Part shown: positions 18,645 to 27,578 of the stretch, one piece after another
Layout of the letters: every line of letters starts with the position of its first letter
Numbering within the stretch: position 1 is the stretch's first letter
From: a virus
Direction: 5' to 3' (one strand)
Length of the DNA stretch: 42,010 bases
Virus record (IMG/VR): IMGVR_UViG_3300024346_000160
Span: 1 to 42,010 of that record
The notes under the pieces: generated by a model
What the model was told of the DNA's origin: nothing
What the model saw: only the letters and a program-made list of their open reading frames with translations
Databases searched by the model: none
Position numbers and translations under genes: made by a program

Positions 18645-20474
18645 TTATTGTCCTATTGTTAATGTTGTTACTATTGCAGAGTAATTCTCGGCAAAGTAAT
18701 CAGTAGAATAACCTAGATATGCTACTGTGGTTGTGTTGCTTGAACTAGCAGTGACGCTCTCGACAGCTAATGTTTTAGTTAGAGCAAGAATTTTAGGATC
18801 AGTTGCCGTAATACTTTCGACAGCTAATGTTTTATTTATATTAAGTATCTTAGGATCAGTTGCGGTAATACCATCTAGTAATAACTTAACCGCGGTTTTA
18901 CTAGTTATTGATTCACTAGGAGTAAGTGAATCTGTCCTTAACTTAGTAATAAGCTTACTAGTTATTTGCTCACTGGCAGTAGAAGGACTCTCTGTAAATT
19001 TTTTGGTTAATCCATTAATAAATGCATCATTACTAAAGATATTATCAATGATATATTTAGTATCAATACTTTTAGTACTAACTATTTGAACAGCGAATTG
19101 AGTGTCTACTTCTTTTAAGATTTGCGAAAATAATTTTAATCCAGCTGGATGAACTGTCGTTAAAATATCTTTAAAGTTAGATCTATCTTGTTTTGTTTCA
19201 ATTAAGTATGAGAACAGTTGATAATAATAACTATCCTGAATTCTCATCTGTTGATTAGAAATCTGTCCCGCGTCTGATGTATATCGGCCTTTAGTCTTAC
19301 CAATAACATCAAACTCATATGTTAATACTAATAATGAATCTAGCCAAGCTAGATACTCTACTGGTAATATAATATTAGTTGATGATGATGTAGTTATTGG
19401 TTCAGTTGACGTTGCAATTACCGTAGCGCCACTATAAAAATCTGCAGTTATAAAATATGATTCTAATGCGTAACCCGTACCACTGCTTAATGAATTTGTA
19501 ATACCTACAACATTATCACCAGTTGCGATACTTTCAGCCGCATTAATTATATAATTATAAGTTAATGGTGATGATGAAGTTACTGTTCTAGTTATTGAAG
19601 ATGCTGGAACAAATGTGAATGGTGATCGCTGAAATGTTTCATTTTCAATGTGTGGATAACCATGCTCAATTATTTCTAACGTTAAAACGCTACCTATTGA
19701 TGTAGTATCTAAAACTCGTGCAATTGTCTTTTTTGTGTTTAATGTAACACTATCTGTGCCAATATTAATTACTTGGCCTCTACTATAATCAGTTCCAGGT
19801 AATACTATTTTAAGTCTAGCTGGCGATAGTTTTATGATGCCACTATATATTAAAATAGGTTCGCCAAGCGCATTAACACCAAAAGCTTTTACTATATCAC
19901 CTTTGACAAGTGTTAATTTAATGTTACTATCATAATAAAATCTCTTAACTAAACCATCGATGCCAATATCAATTATATCAATAATATCTACAACATAATT
20001 ACCATAATTATTAGTTATCGATAACTGTGTAATAGTCTTGTTTGCAACTAATTCTACAGTTTGTTCAACCGTAATAAAATTAGATTGTTCCCAGTTACCA
20101 TCTGAAGTTTTAAGAATATTCTCAGATGGATGGGTGATCGTAACATCTTCATTAAAGAAGGCACGAAATATAAACTTATAAGATTCTTCTGAACCACGAG
20201 TCTTAAAGAATTCACGTAATCGTTGTAAAACGAATCTTTCATCAGCAAGTTGATGTGTTGGAAAGAGCGCTGATAGTTCTTTCTTAAATTGAACAACAAA
20301 AACATCAAGTGTGTCTTCAATAGAATGAAGTGACTCTAGATCTTTATAGTTAGGTTGTGTTTCTTCAATGAATTGATAGTAAGCTTTTATAAAATCAACG
20401 AACGCGCCATATTCATCCCGTATATATGCCGGGATTTGACGACTAACTACAGTAGAAATTGGCGTTTTTGACAT
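18645..20474 (-). CDS. baseplate wedge protein in gp7 position
   Basis: A 609-aa virion protein. The N-terminus (VVSRQIPAYIRDEYGAFVDF, then FIKAYYQFIEETQ, RFVLQRLREFFKTRGSEESY, KFIFRAFFNEDV) matches a conserved structural protein of aquatic T4-like phages that stands between gp6 and gp8, the place of T4 gp7. Whether it is a true gp7 homologue cannot be settled by eye. T4 gp7 is larger, at about 1030 aa. The C-terminal 110 residues contain short tandem repeats of 19-20 residues (VESITATDPKILNINKTLA and variants). The start codon overlaps the gp6 stop as TAATG. Confidence 0.7.
   Translation of the reverse strand: MSKTPISTVVSRQIPAYIRDEYGAFVDFIKAYYQFIEETQPNYKDLESLHSIEDTLDVFVVQFKKELSALFPTHQLADERFVLQRLREFFKTRGSEESYKFIFRAFFNEDVTITHPSENILKTSDGNWEQSNFITVEQTVELVANKTITQLSITNNYGNYVVDIIDIIDIGIDGLVKRFYYDSNIKLTLVKGDIVKAFGVNALGEPILIYSGIIKLSPARLKIVLPGTDYSRGQVINIGTDSVTLNTKKTIARVLDTTSIGSVLTLEIIEHGYPHIENETFQRSPFTFVPASSITRTVTSSSPLTYNYIINAAESIATGDNVVGITNSLSSGTGYALESYFITADFYSGATVIATSTEPITTSSSTNIILPVEYLAWLDSLLVLTYEFDVIGKTKGRYTSDAGQISNQQMRIQDSYYYQLFSYLIETKQDRSNFKDILTTVHPAGLKLFSQILKEVDTQFAVQIVSTKSIDTKYIIDNIFSNDAFINGLTKKFTESPSTASEQITSKLITKLRTDSLTPSESITSKTAVKLLLDGITATDPKILNINKTLAVESITATDPKILALTKTLAVESVTASSSNTTTVAYLGYSTDYFAENYSAIVTTLTIGQ
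18745..19000 (-). repeat. short tandem repeats in the C-terminus of the gp7-position protein
   Basis: Two copies of a 57-base unit are clear on the plus strand, one starting near 18761 (CGACAGCTAATGTTTTA) and one at 18818, each ending with TTAGGATCAGTTGC. Older, more diverged copies extend to about 19000. The encoded pattern is (V)ESITATDPKIL-x(4)-KTLA and variants with SESITSK. Such repeats probably form a rod or spacer and are prone to copy-number change. Confidence 0.65.
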
Positions 20475-22279
20475 TACATTTGTGTGTTTTCTTGGATAGC
20501 AGTAATTATGATATTGTCGGTATCCGAACGAATATCAACTATCTGATTGTATTTAGCTAATACATTTTCATTTCTATGTGTGACAATGAATTCTAGATCT
20601 GAACCTACTAAACCTGTTATAAAAGCACTATAAACTATAATTAAACCACTAGTATAATCAACACTGCCAAATTCAGCATTAACAATTACTTTTGCTTGAG
20701 TAGTATCATTATAATAAAATAATCTTAAAGACCCCAATCCATCATCATCGATATAGTAAGTCTTACGATCTGCGTCTAATGTTATGTAAAACCCTGTTGA
20801 CATAATATATTCTTCACCAAATCCTGCTTGAGGAATTGGGTTATTAAATGTTACTACATATTGTGCTGTTGTATTATAAACAACTGTTACAATTTTTCGT
20901 AAATGCATTGATATTACACTATTAGTAATACTGATATCAGTATCATCAATACTTCGGCTTAATCGCGATTGACGAAGTGCTCCACCAAACTTAAGTAAGT
21001 TACTTGTATTATAGTCAGCAATCGATTGGCGCACAAGAGTTTCAAGTTGAGTCGATGACTTATTAGTCATATTCGCATTGTAGTAAAACTTCACATTTAG
21101 TTGTACAATGATGTACTCTGGGTCGACCAGTTCTGGATAAATGCCGATTACAGCTTTTGGTTTTAATATAGTATCTCTTATGTACGTACGTTGAGTTGCA
21201 GTTAATACATACGCGTTTGTAGGTTTAATAGCAATATAAACTTTGCCATATACAGGAGGATTAGCTGTCTCACCACCCCAACATGTAATGGCATCTACCG
21301 AGCCATAGTCAGACTTAATGATACTAACATAGTCGTCTGCTGTGACTGCTCGATCTTGTGTCCTAAACTTATGTGAAACGTTATACTTAATCTCATCATT
21401 GGATTCAATGTCTTTACCACCAATTGAAGTAGTTGGCAGAGTGATAATTGGTGTACCAATGCCAGATGCTAAAGTTGTGCCATCATAGGAGAATAGTTTT
21501 ATGCCATTAGCGGCACTACCGCTTGTGATCATATACTCAACAGTAACAACTGAACCAATGCCAGGCTCGTATCCTAGATTATTTTTACCAAAATACACTT
21601 TATACTTAGAGTCTTCAGTCTCCTTGACAAAGTACACCTTGCTGGTGTTGGTGAGTGTTATCATGTTATCAACAAAGGAATACATGGTGGAAGTAAATGA
21701 TTCTGCTACATCTTGAACAGTAACTTTAAGAGTGCTGGTATCGATGTTTGTATTATTAAGCATCATCATACTATCACTCGACTGAAATATCGTGAACTTT
21801 TCCGTTACAGGCGTGCCTTCAACTAGTTCAATGTTTGGTATTTCAAAATTAGTGCCAACTATTCCTCCAGAAGCTTCTATAATATTATAGAAGTTATATT
21901 TAATTCCATTGATCGTAGAACTAAAGGCACTGTATTTAGGTAGCACTAGTGATAAATTAGTTGACGTACCCTTTGGCACAACCAGTTTAATCGTAGCTCT
22001 TGATGCATGCCTAGACACAGGGAGATAACCAAAGTTATTAGCTATGGACACAACACTATTCCGCTTGCTCGCTGAGTCAAGGAACATTTCATTGAATGCT
22101 AGGTTGGTGTACATAGCATTGTAATGTGTATTGTACGCCAATACGTCTAATAGTACGCTTAAACCTGAGCCTTCGAAGTCATAGTCTGTATATTCTGACT
22201 GAGCAGTAAGAAAAGTTTTTAGGTTTGCCTTTATCTGATCAAAATCTAAGTCTGATATTTTTATTTTATTCGTTGACAT
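20474..22279 (-). CDS. gp6: baseplate wedge protein gp6 (Baseplate_J-like)
   Basis: A 601-aa homologue of T4 gp6, which forms the inner ring of the baseplate by joining neighbouring wedges. T4 gp6 is about 660 aa. The N-terminal block (DLDFDQIKANLKTFLTAQ, then DYDFEGSGLSVLLDVLAYNT, HYNAMYTNLAFNEMFLDSA) is highly characteristic of gp6 and related baseplate J proteins. The middle holds the usual FRTQDRAVTADDYVSIIKSD and the C-terminal third the VYIAIKP and YIRDTILKPKA blocks. Start overlaps the gp25 stop (TGATG) and stop overlaps the next start (TAATG), so the wedge genes are translated as a coupled set. Confidence 0.93.
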   Translation of the reverse strand: MSTNKIKISDLDFDQIKANLKTFLTAQSEYTDYDFEGSGLSVLLDVLAYNTHYNAMYTNLAFNEMFLDSASKRNSVVSIANNFGYLPVSRHASRATIKLVVPKGTSTNLSLVLPKYSAFSSTINGIKYNFYNIIEASGGIVGTNFEIPNIELVEGTPVTEKFTIFQSSDSMMMLNNTNIDTSTLKVTVQDVAESFTSTMYSFVDNMITLTNTSKVYFVKETEDSKYKVYFGKNNLGYEPGIGSVVTVEYMITSGSAANGIKLFSYDGTTLASGIGTPIITLPTTSIGGKDIESNDEIKYNVSHKFRTQDRAVTADDYVSIIKSDYGSVDAITCWGGETANPPVYGKVYIAIKPTNAYVLTATQRTYIRDTILKPKAVIGIYPELVDPEYIIVQLNVKFYYNANMTNKSSTQLETLVRQSIADYNTSNLLKFGGALRQSRLSRSIDDTDISITNSVISMHLRKIVTVVYNTTAQYVVTFNNPIPQAGFGEEYIMSTGFYITLDADRKTYYIDDDGLGSLRLFYYNDTTQAKVIVNAEFGSVDYTSGLIIVYSAFITGLVGSDLEFIVTHRNENVLAKYNQIVDIRSDTDNIIITAIQENTQM

Positions 22280-22671
22280 CAGCGTGTTCTTTCTAAAGTA
22301 AGACTCATAGTTATAGGTGTCACTGTATTAATGATCGCAAACACGATTGTGACATATAAACTATTACTGTCCGGTGTGAGTAGAACAGAAATGTCTATTA
22401 ACTTAGCCCTTGGCTCAAACGTATTGATTGTGTTCTGGATAATCTGTTTAACTAGATTCGGTGTGATGTTTGATATAGGCTCGAACAAGACGTTATATAT
22501 CTGAGAACCGATTGAACTATTAAACGGCCTCTCATAGTTTCGTGTCATTACTAAGTTCTTAATCGACTGCTTTACTGCGTTTTCGTCGTACTTCTTAGAG
22601 AGGTCACCCGTAACTGGATTAGCTATAAACGTTAAGTCTATGTCAGAGAAGTTTCTAGTGTTTTTTGCCAT
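22279..22671 (-). CDS. gp25: baseplate wedge protein gp25 (GPW_gp25 family)
   Basis: A 130-aa homologue of T4 gp25, the small wedge protein that touches the tail sheath and helps start sheath assembly. Family features seen: DIDLTFIANPVTGDLSKKYD near the start, then NLVMTRNYERPFNSSIGSQI (about 38-57) and VLFEPISNITPNLV. Length is typical of the family. It is coupled to gp6 by a TGATG overlap and follows the PAAR gene by 10 bases. Confidence 0.93.
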   Translation of the reverse strand: MAKNTRNFSDIDLTFIANPVTGDLSKKYDENAVKQSIKNLVMTRNYERPFNSSIGSQIYNVLFEPISNITPNLVKQIIQNTINTFEPRAKLIDISVLLTPDSNSLYVTIVFAIINTVTPITMSLTLERTR

Positions 22672-22681
22672 ATCTTATTTA

Positions 22682-23026
22682 TCACCCACTAAAGACGCGT
22701 GATGAACCAGATATGATGGGATGGTCACCACCATATGCATCTCCTATTCTACCTAAACCCTTGCCTTCAACAAATACACGACTAGAACCAGTGTCTAGTT
22801 TTGGAGGTGTTGGTGCTACTGCACTATGAAGTAAACCACCAACCATAAAGTGATCAGTCATTGGATCACCCTGCCTTACAGCACCAATGCCTCCAATCAA
22901 CACTCGACTTGAACCCTCATTGGTAAATTGTGTTGAAGGCATCTTATATTTTGGTTTAGTCTTTGGGTTCTCGCCATGTGGAGAGAATACCCTGTCAGTC
23001 CCGCTTTTTCTAGCTACAGCTGGCAT
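22682..23026 (-). CDS. PAAR-like spike tip protein (gp5.4-like)
   Basis: A 114-aa protein rich in Gly, Pro and His, with the repeated phrase GSSRVL/F (three copies: GSSRVLIGG, GSSRVFVEG, GSSRVFSG). Between these are AVRQGDPMTDHFMVGG and GKGLGRIGDAYGGDH, the layout of PAAR-repeat proteins that cap phage and type VI secretion spikes with a metal-stabilised cone. T4 gp5.4 is the equivalent. Position after the spike gene and before gp25 supports the call. The start overlaps the upstream stop (TAATG). Confidence 0.85.
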   Translation of the reverse strand: MPAVARKSGTDRVFSPHGENPKTKPKYKMPSTQFTNEGSSRVLIGGIGAVRQGDPMTDHFMVGGLLHSAVAPTPPKLDTGSSRVFVEGKGLGRIGDAYGGDHPIISGSSRVFSG

Positions 23027-23559
23027 TACACGCTCCCCTTAGCTAATAAGGTTCTGAATGACGTTAACGCAGTACCAAGTTGCCAGTTCACAGTCTGAGC
23101 TATCGTTGTTGTATTTATAACTGTAGTGAAGCTATTGGTAATGCTCGTTGTTATAACATGACTCAATTCAAAGGTCTTTATAGTTGGAGGGTGCCATTCG
23201 ATTAGTCCAACGTATGGAGTCGTGGTGTTCTCAGGCAGTTGTTGGATAGTTCCTCTATCGTCTATAAGGAAGGCATAGTAGTTATCAGTAAAGACACTAC
23301 TTGAACCACCATTCATTTGAAGCGTGCTTGTTGTGGCTGAAGTTAGAGGAGGACCATTAACACCATTGATCGTATAGGAAGTCACCGTTACCGTAGATGG
23401 TGCACCAATATTCACGCCATCGTCATAGACGTATTGTATCTGAATGGAAAACGTAGACCCTTCATAGAATCCAGGTATTCTAAGCTCGGCACCAGTTAAC
23501 TCCTCATCGCCAAGACCAGGAAATCCAACTGGATTAATAAGTGATACAGTGACGGTCAC
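23026..23559 (-). CDS. unknown baseplate-region protein with GTG start
   Basis: A 177-aa protein with no recognised family. It begins at a GTG that overlaps the spike gene stop (GTGTGA; 4-base overlap); the encoded start is MTVTVSLINPVGFPG. It is rich in Thr, Ser and Val and is probably mostly beta-strand (STVTVTSYTINGVNGPP). The second half contains NYYAFLIDDRGTIQQLPE, then a stretch rich in Thr, Ile and Val. It lies between the spike and its PAAR tip, so it may be a hub or spike accessory protein. That is inference from position. Confidence 0.7.
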   Translation of the reverse strand: MTVTVSLINPVGFPGLGDEELTGAELRIPGFYEGSTFSIQIQYVYDDGVNIGAPSTVTVTSYTINGVNGPPLTSATTSTLQMNGGSSSVFTDNYYAFLIDDRGTIQQLPENTTTPYVGLIEWHPPTIKTFELSHVITTSITNSFTTVINTTTIAQTVNWQLGTALTSFRTLLAKGSV

Positions 23560-26282
23560 ACTTCACCCAGCAACACTAGTTCATTCTTCTTATATGTCTT
23601 ATCGTTTAAGAACGTCATCAGTTCTTTTTTGCCTGCACCATAGTTGTTGTAAGAGATATGAATCCATTGATAGCGTTTAGGATGTCCTTTGTCTGCATCT
23701 CTATACTCAAGTAGCAGTTGGTCAAAGGGAAGTATCGCTGCAAGTTTAACGGCCCAATCGTAGTTCGCTTTGTAACCATAGTTACCTGCAGGTGATATGT
23801 CAACCGCGCATCCACTTAAGTGTTGACTAGTCGCAGAACCACCAGAAGGTACGTATGATCTATAGCATGACGTCATTGTCCAAGCCTTACCAACTGTGCC
23901 GATAGCTTCATTGATAGGACCAAGAATGTTAACACACAAAGCCTTAAGATTACACACTATGTCTTGACTAGTCATGGCCTTTGTACCACGGCCAGGACCT
24001 GTACTATAAGTGCCAGGTGTAAGTTTGTTGTTATTCAAGACCTTACCAACAGTCCAGTTATAACCAGTCTTATCGGTGTATAGCACGAATGAATCGGGGA
24101 ATGAAGCCATACCATGAATGATGCCGCAATCCGAGTCAGTGGATGTCGCAGCATTTACAGGAGCTGGTGCAGACTCTGCTGTAGTAGGGGGTGTTTCAGA
24201 GACAGGTCTTTCTTCATGATATGCTGTAGCACCAGGAGTTTTATTCTCATCAGGTGTCTCATATCCAAGATCAGCTTCTATGTTACGTGGGGGTGGTTGA
24301 AGTTGCTTAAACGACTGTGTGTTCTTAGTGCCAGCTTTAGGAGGACTACCTAAACCAGAAGGCGCAGCAGAAGCGGCGCCATTCGCTAGGTTAACTATTG
24401 AACCTTCGATGTTGGCATTGCCACCTGCGTTGACTTCAAAGTTGCCTGAAGACGTCAACTTATTCGTGCCTCCTGCAGTTACATTAACGTCTGCCACAGA
24501 CTCTATTAAAATGTTATTGGCCTTTATCTTTAGGTCAGTGCCAGCATTCAAAGATATGCTTCCAGCAGCAGCTGCAGATATGTTACCGCCAACCGTAAGT
24601 GTGGTGTCACCTATCACGTCAATCACCGCATCTGCGTTTACTAGCACACGTGCTGTGCCATTGATGGTTACGTTACAATCGCCACCAATGTAAACGTAAC
24701 CATTATGTTCGGTGATGACATACCCATCGCCAACTATACGATTGACCTGTGTACCATTGGCGTCTATCTCGGTGTATGTTCCCTTACGATGATAGATGTG
24801 CACCCGCTCGTTTTCAGGCGTATCATCAAACTCCATGATGTGGCCAGACTCAGTCTCCATCACCTTATTGTAGGGATACTTACCATTGTAGGGAATAGCA
24901 GGTTGCTTCCAAGTCACACCGCCTCCGGTCATGACATTGTCAAGTAGCTTTTGATCCTTGAATTCTACGATGGTGCCTTCAATCTTACCGCGCGCGAGTC
25001 TATTGGTATCGGGTTCACCAATGTAAGCACGAAGCGGATACTTCATATTAGGATCAACGAAACCCATGACTAAGTTTTGTTGCCTATCCGCGGGTAATCC
25101 GTTCTCGGCTACGGGTACTGATTGTGCTTCTTCACCAGGACTAGAACTCTTGTCAGTCTGCTGAGGCGGAGGTGTAGGATCACCAAGGAAATACTGGTAG
25201 AATGATTCCTTCTTTGGCCATCCACTTTGAGCGCCACCAATTGCTTTTAAGCCGGCTTGAAAATAACTTGGATCTGAATCAGACGTCTTTACTCGATCTT
25301 TGAAGTATGCTACAGCAACCCTAGCAGACTGAGCATAGTCGTCATTCAATAAGTCTGGCTGAGACACCAGATCAATGCCCGCTAACTTACCGTACTTCGT
25401 GTAGTTAGCGCGCCCAGTCAACTGAATAAACCCTCGGCCGTAGTACTTACCTCCATCTGTTGGTTGTGTGTTACCTAGTGATCCACCATTATTTGCAGGA
25501 GCGTAAACAAAGTTGAAGAATGTCTCGCGAGTTCCCTTCCATCGAGCGTACTGTGCGATTAGATCAGGTTTATTAGAAAACGTCTTTGCAAAAATCTTAG
25601 GCAGTGATTCAGCTGAGTAACTGTAACCTTCAGGCTTTGGCACCCAAGCGCACTCGCCTCCTGCGATACCAAGTATAGTTGCACGACCATATTTCCCCGT
25701 GAAACCAACTGCATCCATCGCAGCATTGAGTGCATCGATGCCAGCCTTCGCGCTTGCTGGAGGCACTGTTCCAGTCGTAATGGTTGGACTAGTGGGTTTA
25801 GGATCAGGCGCAGGAGTAGGGTTAGTGGTAGCAGTACCTGTTGTTACTGGTGTACCATCACTTGATACAACTGGTGTACCATCAGAACTTGTTAGTACGC
25901 TACCGCTTCCATCTACAGTGTTACCAGATTGTGCATTGGTGTCAGTGACATCACCATCAACATTAAGTTGAAGTGCAGAGTTGTCGGATGTTGGAGCAAC
26001 CATAGTCTGCTCAATCCCACCAATTGATCCAATCATGATTGGATACTGATTGTCTTCATCCTGAAAGACAACTAGAACCCAAGTGCCTTCTACTAAACCA
26101 AGCGGAGTTGATCCAATACCACTCATCGCGGCCGAGGTGATCGACTGCATAGGCAAAGCCCAGGGCAAATCTTCAGTAGGCAGTACTGTCTTATCGTGAG
26201 TATGTAGACCAATTATTCTAACTTGACAGCGACCAAGCTTTAAGGGGTCACTGCGAGATTCTACACAACCTGTATATATCAT
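23556..26282 (-). CDS. gp5: baseplate spike gp5-like with GH19-like and M15-like cell-wall enzymes
   Basis: A 908-aa central spike protein. T4 gp5 (575 aa) has an OB fold, a T4-lysozyme domain and a triple beta-helix. Here residues 1-95 form the OB-type N-terminus (GRCQVRIIGLHTHD, GTWVLVVFQDEDNQYPIMIG). A low-complexity linker follows (96-178). Residues 179-365 form a GH19-like domain (ILGIAGGECAW with Glu210, SAESLPKIF, YYGRGFIQLTGRANYTKYG) in place of the T4 lysozyme. Residues about 400-635 are the spike connector and beta-helix (HIMEFDDTPENERVHIYHRK, GYVYIGGDCNVTING). After a Pro-rich linker, residues about 765-880 form an M15-type peptidase (SCYRS, SQHLSGCAVDIS with His821 and Asp828, LLLEY with Glu859, WIHIS with His875). 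The spike can thus attack both the glycan and the peptide parts of the cell wall on entry. Activity is inferred from intact motifs. Confidence 0.9.
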   Translation of the reverse strand: MIYTGCVESRSDPLKLGRCQVRIIGLHTHDKTVLPTEDLPWALPMQSITSAAMSGIGSTPLGLVEGTWVLVVFQDEDNQYPIMIGSIGGIEQTMVAPTSDNSALQLNVDGDVTDTNAQSGNTVDGSGSVLTSSDGTPVVSSDGTPVTTGTATTNPTPAPDPKPTSPTITTGTVPPASAKAGIDALNAAMDAVGFTGKYGRATILGIAGGECAWVPKPEGYSYSAESLPKIFAKTFSNKPDLIAQYARWKGTRETFFNFVYAPANNGGSLGNTQPTDGGKYYGRGFIQLTGRANYTKYGKLAGIDLVSQPDLLNDDYAQSARVAVAYFKDRVKTSDSDPSYFQAGLKAIGGAQSGWPKKESFYQYFLGDPTPPPQQTDKSSSPGEEAQSVPVAENGLPADRQQNLVMGFVDPNMKYPLRAYIGEPDTNRLARGKIEGTIVEFKDQKLLDNVMTGGGVTWKQPAIPYNGKYPYNKVMETESGHIMEFDDTPENERVHIYHRKGTYTEIDANGTQVNRIVGDGYVITEHNGYVYIGGDCNVTINGTARVLVNADAVIDVIGDTTLTVGGNISAAAAGSISLNAGTDLKIKANNILIESVADVNVTAGGTNKLTSSGNFEVNAGGNANIEGSIVNLANGAASAAPSGLGSPPKAGTKNTQSFKQLQPPPRNIEADLGYETPDENKTPGATAYHEERPVSETPPTTAESAPAPVNAATSTDSDCGIIHGMASFPDSFVLYTDKTGYNWTVGKVLNNNKLTPGTYSTGPGRGTKAMTSQDIVCNLKALCVNILGPINEAIGTVGKAWTMTSCYRSYVPSGGSATSQHLSGCAVDISPAGNYGYKANYDWAVKLAAILPFDQLLLEYRDADKGHPKRYQWIHISYNNYGAGKKELMTFLNDKTYKKNELVLLGEV

Positions 26283-26285
26283 TGT

Positions 26286-27578
26286 TTATTCCACTGAAGA
26301 ATCTTTGCACAACTCAAGGATCGCAGTATGATTTTCGCGATTAATGATGTTATTTATTGCGGTGATCAGATAATTGCCTGAGAGCATACTATCAATCATG
26401 CCTGTAGCATTATTAAGATCAGCCGTATCATTTTCATTTATAGGAGCAGGTTTAGGAACCTCAATATAAACTTTCTGACCTACAGTGTAGTCAGTCCTAC
26501 CATTAACTCTTATCTCTATCATATTGCTTTTCAACAACTGAATAGCAGAAGCTCGAGCTTGCATAGTCTCTGTGTTTGAAACATCATTAAATCCATTGAA
26601 CACCGAGAAGTGTCTAACATTATTGTAAATAAAATTAACAGGTTTTGTTGGTAATTGATCTGAGTTTATAGAGAAGTCGTTGAGATGATTGATCTCACCA
26701 AATTCATCATACGCTACATAGTCTTTAACGTAGTATTTCTTTCGAAGCATATCATAAGAGTATATCCTAGACGCATAGGTACCGGCGTTAATATTCTTAA
26801 GGATGTCAAAGTTAGTACGCACCTTGATCTCTATGATCTGTTGATATTCCTTCTGTATATTTCTAATAGACTTACCATCAGGCAGTGTATCACGGACATA
26901 ACTGCTATCAGTAAACGTTTGATACACTGGTAAATCATATAATAGATCAAGAGATACAAAGTTAAATCCTTCTCTGTTTTCAAAGAACAGATATGTAGGA
27001 TTATCATTCTTATTAATTGCAGTAGCTGCTATATAATTTAAGTTCTTTATTGGAGACCAAAAATTAGAGATATACTTTGTTGTATTCTGTGTAGGCTCAA
27101 TGTTAATATTCTTTTCGGTGTTTAATCCATCTTTACCAAGCAGTGATGCAGCAATCTCTGCAATATTACCTTTGTTTGCCTTAGATAACTTAACGTTTAA
27201 GTCTGTTAATGCTTCATATGATACACAATATAATGTATAAACAGAGTTGCGATCTGTAATCAATTCACGATCAGCTAATTTATAAACATAAAATTTACCA
27301 CTTATCGTAGTATTTGGTTTATTAAATGTTGGTGTGGCTAATTCTATGGTGATTATCTCTTCGCCACGTATTGGTAGAACATTAATAAAATCGAGTGATT
27401 CACGGAGCGTCACCGCCATTGTAATAAATGGCGAAAAGATGTCTTCATATACCTCGATACTTAGTATTTGATCTCTAATGTCTAATTTGAAATTAGCAGA
27501 GGATAATAGTTCTATCTTTCGAAGAACTATTTCTCCTGCAAAATTAAGAGATTCAGTTGAAGTATCAGCAGTACTCAT
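26286..27578 (-). CDS. gp27: baseplate hub protein gp27-like
   Basis: A 430-aa protein lying directly before the spike gene, the place of the hub protein that carries the spike in myophages. The N-terminal block (GEIVLRKIELLSS, ILSIEVYEDIFSPFITMAV) and RGEEIITIEL are typical of hub proteins of the gp27/gpD class in aquatic T4-like phages. Further on are YTLYCVSYEALTDLN and, near the end, RVNGRTDYTVGQKVYIEVP. T4 gp27 is about 390 aa. Start overlaps the gp53 stop as ATGA. Confidence 0.82.
   Translation of the reverse strand: MSTADTSTESLNFAGEIVLRKIELLSSANFKLDIRDQILSIEVYEDIFSPFITMAVTLRESLDFINVLPIRGEEIITIELATPTFNKPNTTISGKFYVYKLADRELITDRNSVYTLYCVSYEALTDLNVKLSKANKGNIAEIAASLLGKDGLNTEKNINIEPTQNTTKYISNFWSPIKNLNYIAATAINKNDNPTYLFFENREGFNFVSLDLLYDLPVYQTFTDSSYVRDTLPDGKSIRNIQKEYQQIIEIKVRTNFDILKNINAGTYASRIYSYDMLRKKYYVKDYVAYDEFGEINHLNDFSINSDQLPTKPVNFIYNNVRHFSVFNGFNDVSNTETMQARASAIQLLKSNMIEIRVNGRTDYTVGQKVYIEVPKPAPINENDTADLNNATGMIDSMLSGNYLITAINNIINRENHTAILELCKDSSVE

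Noticed and set aside
22676-22683. GATAAATA (minus strand) just ahead of gp25
   Set aside because: It ends only 5 bases before the ATG, too close for transcription from it to include the gp25 start.
23112-23119. TATAAATA (minus strand) within the 177-aa gene
   Set aside because: An exact late core but in coding sequence (VINTTT) with AT-rich codons; kept out of the feature list because chance is likely. The same applies to 18833-18840.
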